64,000 nucleotides of DNA from Conexibacter woesei DSM 14684 (GCF_000025265.1 NC_013739.1:682001-746000); one strand, 5' to 3'. Positions 49,601-58,751 are shown, numbered from the stretch's first letter. Notes: generated by a model from the sequence alone, not told the origin. Translations and numbers: made by a program.

Positions 49601-52335
49601 GCCAGGCGGACGACCTTCCATGGCAGGCGGTCGCGATCTTCCCCGAAGATGACGTGCCACCTGCGACGAACGTGGACTACAGTCGGGCGACGATCCACTA
49701 TCTCAACTTGGACGGCCGCGAGGTCAACGTCGCCGCGCCCGGCGGTCACCTCACGACAACCGAGTACGACGCCAACGGCAACACGATCCGCGAGCTCTCC
49801 GCCACCAACCGCCAGCGCGCGCTCGATGCTGGCGCGTCAAGCGCGACGATCGCCCACGACCTCTCAACCCTCCGCACCTATTCTCAAGACGGCGCAGATC
49901 TCATCGGCACCTACGAGCCAAGGACGAACATCACGCTCTCCAACGGCACCGTCGTGACCGGCCGCCGGTTCACGACCACCCACTACGACCAAGGAGCGCC
50001 AGCCGGCGGCCCATACCACCTTCCGACCAGCAGATGGCGCGGCGTCGAGATAGGTCCGGGCAACCGCGCCGACGAGCGCCAGACCGTCGAGTACGGCTAC
50101 AACGGCCACGGCGGCATGAGCGGCTGGGTCGCCCGACGCGCCACGACCACGACAATCGACCCTGCTGGCGAAAGACTGACCTCGTACAGCATCCTGCACC
50201 CCACCTACCCGCTGGTCGAGGAGACGCGCCGGCCGAGAGGCGCCGCTGGCGGTGCGCGACCCGACGTGCGCTTCTACCAATATGCCGACGTCGCCCCCAG
50301 CAGCCGCATCCCGGCCGCGCTCAGAACAGGAAGCGTCTGCGAAGTTGGCGCGCCGTCCGGATTCTTGTGCATGGACTCTGAAAGCACGACGCCGACGGCG
50401 AGCGTGGTCCGCCGCTGGTACCGCTTCGACCCATTCGGACAGCAGACCGATCTGTGGGAGTCCAAGACGCTCACCAGAACCGGCGCGCCCGCCCGCCACA
50501 CCCAAACCATCTACGACACCGCCGGGCGAGTCACGAACGTCAACGTGGCCGGCGGGCAGGGCGAGCCCGTGCCGACGACGACGTTCACGTACAGCCCGAC
50601 GACCGGCCGTCGCGCGACCGTCGCGGCGAACGGACGCGGAACGATCATCAGCACCCATGACTCAAACGGGCGCCTGTCGCAGTACACCGACACCACCGGG
50701 CTGATCACGAGATACGCCTACAACCTGCGCGGGCGTATGACGCAGACGGTCGAGGACGGTGGCCGGACGGTCAGATACGGCTACGACACACGCGAGAACC
50801 TCATCACCGTGAACGACCCCGATCTGTCGGGACCGATCACGGCGGACTATGACGCTGACGGCATGCCGACCAATGAGACGCTGCCCAGCGGGCTGCGGGC
50901 CAGATACGTCTACGACGAGAGCGGCACTCCGACATCGCTGACCTGGGAGCAGACAACCGGTTGCGCCAGCGACTGCGTGCGCGCCCGCAGCGTGATCGAC
51001 GGGCGCGACGCCGACGGGCGGAATACCGGCCACAGAGCCGAAGGGGAGGACGAGACGTACAGCTACGACCGCGTCGGACGGCTTGCCCAGGTCGCTACCA
51101 CCGCCGGAACGATCTGCGTGCGTCAGCAGTTCGTCTACGACGCCAGCTACAACCGCACCAGAGCCGACACGGTCACATCTGCGCCGGCCGGCAGATGCGG
51201 CACCGGCACTGCAAGCGCTCAAACGTGGTCACACGATGTTGCCGATCGTGTCATGGCCGCGGGCTGGACCCACGACGACTTCGGTCGCGCCACATCCGTT
51301 CCGGCTCCGGACTCCGGTGGAAGAGGCATCCTCACGGGCAGCTACTACACCGACGACCTCGTCCGGCAACTCTCGCTCGACGGCCGCACCCACACCTACG
51401 ACCGCGACCCCACCGGACGAACGACAACGGTCAACTCCACCGGCGGCGCCGCAGCTGCCATCGCGACCACCAACCGCTACGCCGACAGCTCTGATGCTCC
51501 TGTCCTCACTACCCGCAGCGATGGCACCGCGGTCCGCGAGATCAGCGGAGCAACCGGCAACCTCGTCGCACTCAAGGACGGCGTGAGACTCGACTACCAG
51601 CTCACCGACCTCCTCGGGAACATCGTCGCGACCGTCCCCGCAAGCGCCGCCGACAGCAGACCTGTAGCTACCACCACGTACGACCCGTTCGGCACCATCA
51701 CATCAGATGCCCCGAACGTCATCGACTGGACCACCGGCACCCCCGGCTACGGATGGCTCGGCGGTCGGCAGCGCACTACCCAGTTCGAACAGGTTCAGGG
51801 CGCTGGTCCGCCGATGGAGATGGGCGTTCGCGTCTACCTCCCAGGCGTCGGACGGTTCCTCCAACGTGATCCGGTGGAAGGCGGTTCCGCAAATCCGTAC
51901 GAGTACGCGTTTCAAGACCCGGTCAACAAATCCGATCTTAGCGGCGCGATGACCTGCGAGAACTTGATGGGCTCCTTCTGCCAAATTGATGATTGGATAC
52001 ACGATGCGGTGGTGGAACCAATTCGCTCCGGTACAAGTTACATCTTCAAGAAGTGTCTCGCCGGAAGCGGATGGGGCACGGTGTTCAGCATCGGTCGATA
52101 TCTCTACAAGAGTAAGGACACGGTCGGCAGTCTTCTGGGAAAGCTGCGAATGTACAGACAGAGAATGAACACCTTCGTCTATACCCCCAGACAGCTCAGC
52201 GTGGCTCGCCTTGGGTATGAGATCACCAAGAAGAAGCTCCACAACCTGGGCAAGATTGCACGCTCAAGTACGGGGATTGGGGTAGGTATCGCATGCATTG
52301 ACGGCGTCTTCGGCGAATACTGGCCAGTTGGTTAG
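46690..52335 (+). CDS. Secreted RHS/YD-repeat protein with variable C-terminal (toxin-like) domain
   Basis: An 1881-residue protein. A signal peptide occupies residues 1 to about 22. The N-terminal region (30-260) and a DNRLRE-type beta domain (about 270-470) lead into an RHS shell with dozens of YD repeats (YDTRGLLSEV, YNLRGRMTQTVEDGGRTVRY). The RHS-core end is RVYLPGVGRFLQRDPVEGGS with NPYEYAFQDPVNKSDLSG near residue 1755. The final 125 residues (from MTCENLMGSFCQ) are unrelated to the shell, lower in GC and helical, which is the polymorphic-toxin arrangement. The toxin activity is not recognisable. The gene has its own promoter and lower GC than the chromosome. Confidence 0.92.
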   Translation: MIRIASVLLCLTLFAAARADGATPFERPNGAVREFVGERSATTRVWELSSGEHVTQVASGRVQWRDGAGTWRPFDLSLRRDGDEWVGRVGRGLIELPAATGGVDPEPIGVTNENGDMLRMQLVGGRPTNAVVSGVSAEYPGVLEGVDLRLRVTPDGLKEDLVLHGPGSAREFVYRITLGSSELGLLDDYRGGLVVMHGASRAFTIPAPVMVDAAGVYSAPGRLRVERIGSREWEVRPEIDEGWLDAEDRAWPVVVDPAVNTFTETPGGDCQRLWSTSGVGTTNCDSGEIRRVGGSWRDPFPSRDSFTGWTHLYFPTLTVFQNDAIESATLRLQRLASSTPRLSALAVLPQMSDRTLERARAVKVPPGANGPIEFDLSPLVTDWRRWTATNGQSGIPNNGVRLEHEDWYPGNEQARLWCPYHIGSRRPECDRTDYASKFHPDPALRPVLEVRSWPTAPAGSAVISPEEGELTGRFVRLQARALHSSVTGVQFQYIAGNARRWVDIPAAALRTTNREQVTNSTIPVSGPTGDRRSEMAVWDLAATPGGEVDGPVHVRAYLESSQLLQGGATPEVNFRADRAGIVGTANAAVGPGAVDLMTGEFSMGETDASQAAFLGKLALSRTYSSRGVPRRNADMFGPGWEGSVDPDGGDLPYKGIYNFTEIREETEVRHKISAQEYDWELFNNQILNCWLEAEDEAAERACLAKRPTIGYTVEDLPTTKIWEYRYAVVEFGDGTKARFKQTRNPDGQVTGWEADGALAGYKIDHQATATAGVWEFVLTEPGGGVARFRSEIGGSPYYRIASYQQSGSTSQQTYTYEPSGNRQRLKRVTAPYPTGGTPRWMDFQWGDVGGRNLRVVAVRVGSGTGTGTTVARYTYNARGRLLRAWDPRTPTLVTEYVYDTRGLLSEVRPPGEEEWRLTYDEIRGDIGYRLTSVSRDHPDGGTATRTIRYDVPLTGPSAPYDMSTGETARWGQADDLPWQAVAIFPEDDVPPATNVDYSRATIHYLNLDGREVNVAAPGGHLTTTEYDANGNTIRELSATNRQRALDAGASSATIAHDLSTLRTYSQDGADLIGTYEPRTNITLSNGTVVTGRRFTTTHYDQGAPAGGPYHLPTSRWRGVEIGPGNRADERQTVEYGYNGHGGMSGWVARRATTTTIDPAGERLTSYSILHPTYPLVEETRRPRGAAGGARPDVRFYQYADVAPSSRIPAALRTGSVCEVGAPSGFLCMDSESTTPTASVVRRWYRFDPFGQQTDLWESKTLTRTGAPARHTQTIYDTAGRVTNVNVAGGQGEPVPTTTFTYSPTTGRRATVAANGRGTIISTHDSNGRLSQYTDTTGLITRYAYNLRGRMTQTVEDGGRTVRYGYDTRENLITVNDPDLSGPITADYDADGMPTNETLPSGLRARYVYDESGTPTSLTWEQTTGCASDCVRARSVIDGRDADGRNTGHRAEGEDETYSYDRVGRLAQVATTAGTICVRQQFVYDASYNRTRADTVTSAPAGRCGTGTASAQTWSHDVADRVMAAGWTHDDFGRATSVPAPDSGGRGILTGSYYTDDLVRQLSLDGRTHTYDRDPTGRTTTVNSTGGAAAAIATTNRYADSSDAPVLTTRSDGTAVREISGATGNLVALKDGVRLDYQLTDLLGNIVATVPASAADSRPVATTTYDPFGTITSDAPNVIDWTTGTPGYGWLGGRQRTTQFEQVQGAGPPMEMGVRVYLPGVGRFLQRDPVEGGSANPYEYAFQDPVNKSDLSGAMTCENLMGSFCQIDDWIHDAVVEPIRSGTSYIFKKCLAGSGWGTVFSIGRYLYKSKDTVGSLLGKLRMYRQRMNTFVYTPRQLSVARLGYEITKKKLHNLGKIARSSTGIGVGIACIDGVFGEYWPVG

Positions 52336-52336
52336 C

Positions 52337-53029
52337 ATGTCATCTGAACTCAAAGCGGACCGGTCGCCATTTACAGCGCATCCCACGTTCGGCCTCCGTC
52401 CGCTCAATGGCGCGGCCGGGCCCGTCTCGGATGGAAGTCGGCTGTCGTCCGCATGGCTGGGAGCGGATCGCGCGGTTCGCGATAGATGCGTGAGGCAATT
52501 CTTCGCTGTCTTGCTTGAGCGCCTTGAGCCCAGGGACGAGATGGTCGTTGACGCATCCCTGTATCCGGACGCAGTCGACGAGCGGCTGCCCGACATGCGG
52601 GCTGAGAACCAGCTCGCCAGAGCAGCACTCACGCCCGCTGTCATCGAAGCCCTCGTTTCGGCACGCCCTAGAAATGTCATCGTGTGGGTAGGTGATGCGC
52701 CGATATTGGAGTGCTCAACTGGGTGGCTCGATCTGACAGTGTGGCTTACGAAGCAAGAGGAGAGGCACTTGAGCGGTGCTCTCGCCGACTCGGCCGAGTG
52801 CACGCGCGAAGCGATCGCAGCAACCGAGCAAACATGGCGTGCCCGGGCTCGGGCACTGGCAGTAAAGCTTTCCGAACCCTTCCTGTTCATTGCATGTGTC
52901 ATTCCGGCCATCATCATCGCCGAGCAGTTCGCGGACGGAATCATCAAGTACTTCGTAGGGTTTGTGATCATGGTCGGTCTGATCGCAGTCGCAAAGCGTG
53001 TGCGCAATAGAGTCGATAAGAGCGCTTGA
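52337..53029 (+). CDS. Candidate immunity protein to the RHS C-terminal domain
   Basis: A protein of 230 residues from the ATG one base after the RHS stop, implying coupled translation. The N-terminal two thirds are soluble and helical (AVRDRCVRQFFAVLLERLEP, LIARAALTPAVIEALV-like region). The C-terminus has two hydrophobic helices, EPFLFIACVIPAIIIAEQFA and YFVGFVIMVGLIAVAKRVRN. Membrane anchoring suggests the toxin acts at or through the membrane. No family is recognised; the immunity role is inferred purely from position and size. Confidence 0.6.
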   Translation: MSSELKADRSPFTAHPTFGLRPLNGAAGPVSDGSRLSSAWLGADRAVRDRCVRQFFAVLLERLEPRDEMVVDASLYPDAVDERLPDMRAENQLARAALTPAVIEALVSARPRNVIVWVGDAPILECSTGWLDLTVWLTKQEERHLSGALADSAECTREAIAATEQTWRARARALAVKLSEPFLFIACVIPAIIIAEQFADGIIKYFVGFVIMVGLIAVAKRVRNRVDKSA

Positions 53030-53056
53030 GTGCCTAGGTGTAAGTCCTGAGCAGGT

Positions 53057-53068
53057 TGGAACTCCCCC
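53057..53068 (-). repeat. Right arm of 12-bp inverted repeat flanking the RHS locus
   Basis: tggaactccccc, the reverse complement of 46576-46587, lies between the candidate immunity gene and the IS30 transposase, which starts 84 bases later. Confidence 0.55.
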
Positions 53069-53151
53069 CTCGGTCTCTAGCGGTGGTTGCACGGAGGATG
53101 GTTCTCTGGCAGTGATCTTGGGAGGTTGGGTATGTCGGTCGGTCGCAGGGA

Positions 53152-54381
53152 GTGGCGTTGAGTCGTGAAGAGCGGCTCATGGTCCGAGGGCTGATCGCGG
53201 GCGGCGCGTCGTTTGAGCAGGCGGCGTTGGCGGCGCGGTGCTCGCCGAAGACGGTGCAGCGACTGTTGAATGCCGTGGGCGGGATCGTTCCGACGGAGAA
53301 GGCTCGTTCGGCGTTGCGGCTGTCGCTGGCCGAGCGGGAGGAGATCTTGATTGGGCTGCAGCGCAAGGAGTCGATGTGCTCGATCGCGGGTCGTTTGGAT
53401 CGCTCGCCGTCGACGATCTCGCGGGAGGTCGCGGGCAACGGCGGCCGTCGGCGCTACCGAGCGGCGGCGGCTGACAGCGCGGCAGATCGACGTGCGCGAC
53501 GGCCGAAGGTGGCCAAGCTCGCCCGCAGCGGCAGGTTGCGGGATGAGGTCGAGGCGATGCTGCTGTTGCGGTGGTCGCCGCAGCAGATCTCTGCTCGACT
53601 GAAGGTCGAGTTCCCCAACGATCGGAGCATGCGCGTGTCGCACGAGACGATCTACCAGTCGCTGTTCGTGCAGTCCCGCGGCGCGCTGCGCAAGGAGCTG
53701 ACCGCGAGTCTGCGGACCGGACGCACCCGGCGGCGTCCTCACGGCCGCAAGAACATGTCGGGACAGATCAAGGGCATGGTCCTCATCAGCGAGCGGCCCG
53801 CTGACGTCGAGGATCGCGCCGTCCCCGGTCACTGGGAAGGCGATCTGATCATCGGCGCCCGGGGCCAGTCGGCGATCGTCACGCTCGTCGAGCGCCAGAC
53901 CCGCTACGTCCTGCTCGGCCGGGTCGGAACCGACAAGACCACGGCCGCGGTCTGTGCCGCGATCGCCCTGCAGATCCAGGCGCTGCCTGAACACCTGGGC
54001 CGCTCGCTGACCTGGGACCGCGGCAAGGAGCTCGCCGCGCACGCCGATTTCAGCGTCGCGACGGGGCTGCCGGTGTACTTCTGCGACCCGCACGCGCCGT
54101 GGCAGCGCGGATCCAACGAGAACACCAACGGGCTGCTGCGGCAGTACTTCCCCCGCAACAGCGATCTCGCCCTGCACGACCAGGCCGCACTCGATCGCGT
54201 CGCGCACGAGCTCGACGACCTGGCGACGGATCTCAGGGGAATACCTACGGGGCACGAGAGTCCTTCTCAACGAAGGACTCTGAACCCGAACTCCACAGAA
54301 CCGGGGGTTGATCATCTGACGACTGTGCCGTTGGGCCGCTCAGGGAGGATGTCTGCAAGACGCCGCTCGATATCGGCGTGA
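53152..54381 (+). mobile_element. IS30-family transposase with altered 3' end
   Basis: A 409-residue frame from a GTG. It has an N-terminal helix-turn-helix (SIAGRLDRSPSTISREVAGN) and an integrase core with the DDE residues in PGHWEGDLIIGARG, SLTWDRGKELAAH and WQRGSNENTNGLLRQYFPRN. Up to AALDRVAHELDDL it matches the family. The normal ending (N-RPRK-LD/W-TP) is missing and is replaced by GIPTGHESPSQRRTLNPNST and unrelated sequence. The last 20-30 native residues are therefore lost, and the element is probably inactive. I did not find a matching pair of terminal inverted repeats. Confidence 0.85.
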
Positions 54382-55184
54382 TCGTCTGGACACGATCCAC
54401 GAGGAGCGCGCTGCTTCCGCGGACGCTGAATCTGCGGCCGTGCGATCCGCGCGGCTGAACGCGGCGTTGGGAAGCGTGCGTGCTGTGCTGTACCGCAAGA
54501 CCGCCTGTCGTGACGTTTCGTCAGTGGGATGCGCTCGCCGGCAAATTCCCATTGACAAGACGTACACCAATTCACCTCGTCTAAGGCTCGCAGGACTCCT
54601 CGCGCTGAACCATTCGGTGTCGAAGCAGGAGCGAGACGGGCTCACCTCTCCTCGCCGGCTGGGCAACGAAGGGCTTGCAGGGACGAGACGTACGGAGAGC
54701 CGCATCGAGCCTCATTCCCGCCTCACGTGAGCCGCGTACGCGCGGTGACTCGCTCGGCGTCCCATGCGTCCGACGCGCGAGCAGCTTCTGCGATTGCCCG
54801 CTATCGAGACCCCACGGCCGAGCGGGTCCCGCTCGCCAGCGGTAGGTACCCGGCAGTCACCGACGGGAATCGCCGCGCACGCCGTCGTGACGCTGCGCGA
54901 GCCGGTCAGCGCCTGGCCCACCGGCACCGGCACGCCATCAGCACCCTAGGACGGCGCCATCCCCGGCGAGATCGCCGACCCTGCGCGCTCGACCTGCTTC
55001 AGGTGCCCGTCGACGGCGCGTCTGTCGCTCGTCGCGACCGCGTCCCGAACTCGGGATGTCGCCGCGCCGCGTTGCCGGTCCCGCATCCCAGGGCTGACTA
55101 CGTCGAGCACGAAGAGTAGTTTCGCGCCCTGTACAGACTGAGAGGCCGACCGAGGGTCGGCGAGATCAATGAAAGGCCAACGGC
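54382..55184. other. 800 bases without a convincing gene
   Basis: Composition is mixed and several short frames overlap. The only protein-like hint is a minus-strand frame ending at 54312 and starting at 54575. Its first residues, NWCTSCQWEFAGERIPLTKR with a later RSCG, resemble a small zinc ribbon using AT-richer codons; the rest decays. I treat the stretch as scar sequence after the IS30 end. Confidence 0.35.
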
Positions 55185-55811
55185 ATGAGCAAACGCGGCG
55201 AGCTGGACCCTGACGGCGGACTCTCGCTCGATCAACTGATCGAGCAGATCGACACCCGCCTGGAGGCGCTGCGCCCCTTCGTCGCTGAGTTCGAGCAGCT
55301 GGAGGCGGCGAGAGCTGTGCTTGTCGCCGACCACGGAGCCGGCGCCCGCAGACTGCGAGCACGCGCGTCGCGCGGCACAGCGGCACAGCCAAGACGCGCC
55401 AGACGCGCGCCGCGCGGCGCCAATCGCGCGGCGATCCTTCATCTTGCTGCAGAGCGTCCAGGGATCACGGTCGCCGAGATTGCACAGGAGACCGGCATCG
55501 GCAAGCCGACGGTCCACTCGACCGTCTACGCGTTGAAGAGGAGAGGTGAGCTGGAGAACGCCGGCGACGGCGTCAAGCTCGCCGGAGGCACGAGAAGAGA
55601 GTCCGCGAGCAGAGCGACACCGGCAAGACGCGCAGCGGCCGGAAGAGCGAGAAGCCACGCAAGAGGCAGAGGCGCGCCAAGAGCCCGGAAGTCGAGAAGA
55701 GCCGCTGCGCCCTCCGCGCCGGCGAGAGCTCCAACGGCTGCGTCGACGTCAGCTCCCGATGCGGAGGCGAGACGACCGTCCGGGGCCGCGGAGGCGGCCT
55801 CGGGCGAGTAG
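55185..55811 (+). CDS. Coiled-coil/winged-helix protein with basic Ala/Arg-rich tail
   Basis: A 208-residue protein with an AATGAAAGGC site before the ATG. An N-terminal coiled coil (LSLDQLIEQIDTRLEALRPF) and a Gly/Arg linker lead to a winged helix (LAAERPGITVAEIAQETGIG, then KPTVHSTVYALKRRGELENA). A tail of about 70 residues rich in Ala, Arg, Ser and Pro resembles actinobacterial histone-like tails. It looks like a DNA-binding nucleoid-associated or regulatory protein. A shorter paralogue-like gene follows at 56032. Confidence 0.65.
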   Translation: MSKRGELDPDGGLSLDQLIEQIDTRLEALRPFVAEFEQLEAARAVLVADHGAGARRLRARASRGTAAQPRRARRAPRGANRAAILHLAAERPGITVAEIAQETGIGKPTVHSTVYALKRRGELENAGDGVKLAGGTRRESASRATPARRAAAGRARSHARGRGAPRARKSRRAAAPSAPARAPTAASTSAPDAEARRPSGAAEAASGE

Positions 55812-56031
55812 CGCGGAAACGACGCCACCGGGTCGCGCCGGGCCGCAGTGGTTGTCGTAACTGCCCGTTACCGGACCCACATCCCGCTGGGCATCGCCCG
55901 GCGCCGCCGTCAACGACGCGCGAGCACGCTCGGCTGGGGGGACGCGGCGGCTACTGGACAGCAAGATCAACGCCCGACACAACGAGGTCGAAGCCGAGTA
56001 CCAGGCGCGCCTCGCCGAGATCGCCGCCGAG

Positions 56032-56325
56032 ATGGCCGACGAGATCACCGAGCGCGACAGACTGACCGACGCGATCAGAGCGCTGGAGAAGACCGAGAAC
56101 CGCGCCACCAGCGCGACGGCCGGCGGCGGCCCGCGCGCGCCCCGCGGCCAGAACCGCGAGAAGATCCTCGCGGCCGTCAAGGAGCCGAGAAGACCCGCCG
56201 AGATCATGGAGGCGACCGGCATCGGCCGCGGCTCACTCGGCCGGACCCTGAAGCAGCTCGTGGACGAGGGCGCTGCGACCAAGAGGAACGACGGCAGCTA
56301 CGTCGCCACCACCGCCAGAAAGTGA
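56032..56325 (+). CDS. Small coiled-coil/winged-helix protein
   Basis: A 97-residue protein from the ATG. The frame is open upstream with good coiled-coil sequence (INARHNEVEAEYQARLAEIA), so translation may start at a CTG at 55954, giving 123 residues. It has the same layout as the upstream gene: coil, linker with GGGPRAPRGQNREKIL and a winged helix (RRPAEIMEATGIGRGSLGRT, LKQLVDEGAATKRN). The basic tail is missing. Both are likely DNA-binding proteins of the island; their targets are unknown. Confidence 0.65.
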   Translation: MADEITERDRLTDAIRALEKTENRATSATAGGGPRAPRGQNREKILAAVKEPRRPAEIMEATGIGRGSLGRTLKQLVDEGAATKRNDGSYVATTARK

Positions 56326-56432
56326 ACACCGATCCGGGGCCGCGGCGGGCGAGCCAGGCCCTCGCCCGCCGGCCTCGGCCCCCAAGTGGGTACACCAGAC
56401 GAACCCCTCGGGGGATCGGAAGGGAGAGACCG

Positions 56433-56777
56433 ATGCTTGCAGTGATCCTCGGCCTGGCCGTCCTCGTCTTCATCGCCGGCTGGGTCTTCGGCGGCGTGCT
56501 GCTGCACGCCCTCGGGTTGGCCCTGCTCGTGCTCGGCGCAGTCAGCCTCATCGTTACGCAGGACGCCGCGGCGGCGCTCGTGCTGGCCATCGGCGTCGTC
56601 ATGTGGCTCGCCGGGCACTGGCACGATGCGCTGCGGCACCACGAATACGCCTCGCCGCTCGCGCAGCGGCTGTTCCAGCGGAGCCTTCCGAGCAAGTTCG
56701 ACCCGACACGCGAGTGGTCGCTGCCCGTCCATTCCGGGCACGAGTCGGATCGCGTTAGGCGTCCTACTCGCCGCTAA
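56433..56777 (+). CDS. Small membrane protein
   Basis: A protein of 114 residues from the ATG at 56433, with an AGGGAGAG site. Three hydrophobic segments cover residues 1-70 (AVILGLAVLVFIAGWVFGGV, LHALGLALLVLGAVSLIVTQ, AAALVLAIGVVMWLAGHWHD), followed by a polar tail. No family is recognised; it could be a phage- or stress-related small membrane protein. Its stop overlaps the stop of the convergent nuclease fragment. Confidence 0.7.
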   Translation: MLAVILGLAVLVFIAGWVFGGVLLHALGLALLVLGAVSLIVTQDAAAALVLAIGVVMWLAGHWHDALRHHEYASPLAQRLFQRSLPSKFDPTREWSLPVHSGHESDRVRRPTRR

Positions 56778-57720
56778 CGCGGTTGGCTTGATGGAAGGGC
56801 GGTCGCGAGTCGAACAAGCAGGCCGCCGTTCGGCTCGAGAATGGCTCGGTGGCTGTTGTCCCACGTCTCTTTGTCAACAAGGTCCGCGTGGGCAGCAGCA
56901 ATGCGCCAGCGGTTGGTCTTCTGAATCGTGGCGCCGCACGCGGCGAGCCTGCCCAAGTCAACAGCCGCCTGTTGAAGCCAGTTGCGGGCCAGCCTTTCTC
57001 GCGGTGCTCTTCCTCTGGGGACCCGTCGCAGCACAGCGCCGATCTCTCCGAGCGTCATTCGATCAAATCGTTGCGGATGAAGGGCGCGGAGAGGGTCGAA
57101 GAGGCGTTCTCGAGCGAGCCGTTCGCAGGCTGCGAAGACTCCGAGGACAGGACCCGAGTGGTCGAACCCATCTGGGACTTGATCGCCGAAGTACTCCGCG
57201 GTGATCAGCATGCGCTGAACTTCATCAGGCAGCACATCCCACGTGGGTCCGAGCGAGCGGCGGAGGTTGTTCTCGGCGGAGCGCATCGCACCCGGCTGGG
57301 TGAGCTGCACAACCGCACCGTCAGCGAGAAGCGTTCGGACGGCGGCGGCTTGAACCTGCTCGGCTCGCTGCTCTTGCTGAGCGTCGATGTACTCGACGGA
57401 GCCGACACGAGGAGACTGCCGCTGAAACGTCTGGTCCACCGCCGGGCGAAGGCGATCCCGGACGTAGGTGCCGAGGCTCTCTGCTGGCCGCAACGGGATC
57501 TCGACGATGCTGAACTGCCCATCCGAAACCTGCGAGACGCTCCAATCCGTCGCGTCTTCAGACCGGGGCGGGAAGAGAATCGCTACGTTCTCGCAACCGT
57601 ACGCCTGCAGGTAGAGCTGAACCTCGCTGAGAGAATCGCTAGTCGCGCGGGCACCGGCCGTTCGGTACTTCGCATCCAGGACGCCGCCTCCTCCGCCACC
57701 AGAGAGCCTTAGTTCGCTGC
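56774..57720 (-). pseudogene. McrC/DUF2357-like PD-(D/E)xK nuclease, C-terminal fragment
   Basis: On the minus strand the sequence ELRLSGGGGGGVLDAKYRTA contains the D-x-K half of a PD-(D/E)xK nuclease. It is followed by SLSEVQLYLQAYGCENVAIL, the helix-strand pattern of McrC-type nucleases, and about 230 residues of helical C-terminal domain ending ATALPSSQPR. The N-terminal domain that should precede it is absent: upstream on this strand lies only the antisense of an AAA+ gene from about 57726. The frame stays open to 57919, but those residues are shadow sequence. It is probably inactive. Confidence 0.6.
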
Positions 57721-57725
57721 CCGAG

Positions 57726-58751
57726 TTGATCTCGTCGATCGAGACAACGATGCAGGCGCGGGGCATCATGCTGGCCAAGGGTCTCGTCGCGCGCGTGATG
57801 CGAGCGTGGCTCGTGCGCGACATCGCGGTGCTCGTCGGTGCGCCCGGAACCGGCAAGACGACCTTCGCGCGTGAGTTCGCCGAGGCATGTCGCTCGTGCA
57901 TTCCCGATCTTCGGGACAAGGCAGAGGTCCTCGTTGACCCAGACTTCGACGCGGCTCGCCTGCTCGGCTACCTCGACCTGGCGGGCGACTACCAGGCCAC
58001 GGGGTTTGCGCGACAGGTCGTCCTCACCTGGAGACCACAGCTCCCTCAGATCGTTCTGCTTGAGGAGTGGAACACTGCGCAGGTCGAGGCGTACCTCGGA
58101 CAGATCTTGCACGCCGTTGAGAGTGAGGGAGCCGTCACGCTCCCAGACGGGTCCCAGCCGCGGATTCCCCTTGACACACTGTTCCTCGCGACGTGCAACA
58201 GCGTCCGCGACGAACCCGACACCCGGCTTCCGGTGAGCCGTCCGACGAAGCGTCGGGCCACGGTGATCGAGATGCCGAACATCCTCTACGACGCGTGGAA
58301 GGAAGACGGCCGGTCGGCGCTCGTGTCCGCAGCGGACGAATACCTCGAGTACAGCCGCCAGGTCATCGCAGATCGCGAGGAGGAAGCTCCGACCTTCGAC
58401 CAGCTGCGTGCGTCGCTGCTCGGTCAGCTCACGAGTGTTGAGGACCTGCCCGAGATAGTCCTCGAAACGCTGCTCGACATCGTCGAGTTTCTCTTCGAGT
58501 CGCAGGAGGGGCAGCAGTTCATGACGATTGGGCTGCTCGTCGACATCCTCGAGGAGCTGGCGTATGCCGGGGACGACGCCGCCGAGGCGCTCGGCTGGTG
58601 CGTCTGCGGCAAGCTGCTCCAGCAGGTGACCAGATTCAGCGTCGCCAAGGGCCTCGCCGACAAAGCGGGTTCTCTGCCCAACGCCGAAGAGATCGAGCGG
58701 GCGGTTGCTGCGATGGACCTCAGAGATGGCACGGTGAGCCAGCTTCTCTAG
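57726..58751 (+). CDS. McrB-like AAA+ NTPase, N-terminally truncated
   Basis: A 341-residue frame. Walker A is VLVGAPGTGKTTFAREF, Walker B is PQIVLLEEWNTAQVEAYLGQ and sensor 1 is LDTLFLATCNSVRDEPDTRL, followed by the arginine-finger-like stretch RPTKRRATVIEMP. This is the McrB/AAA_5 type that drives an McrC-like nuclease. The N-terminal target-recognition domain is missing, and the sequence begins head-to-head with the truncated nuclease. The AAA+ module itself looks intact, so expression cannot be excluded, but the system is broken. Confidence 0.65.
   Translation: MISSIETTMQARGIMLAKGLVARVMRAWLVRDIAVLVGAPGTGKTTFAREFAEACRSCIPDLRDKAEVLVDPDFDAARLLGYLDLAGDYQATGFARQVVLTWRPQLPQIVLLEEWNTAQVEAYLGQILHAVESEGAVTLPDGSQPRIPLDTLFLATCNSVRDEPDTRLPVSRPTKRRATVIEMPNILYDAWKEDGRSALVSAADEYLEYSRQVIADREEEAPTFDQLRASLLGQLTSVEDLPEIVLETLLDIVEFLFESQEGQQFMTIGLLVDILEELAYAGDDAAEALGWCVCGKLLQQVTRFSVAKGLADKAGSLPNAEEIERAVAAMDLRDGTVSQLL

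Noticed and set aside
54727-55119. A 130-codon plus-strand gene
   Set aside because: Low-complexity Arg/Ala sequence, no ribosome site, and no resemblance to a folded protein.
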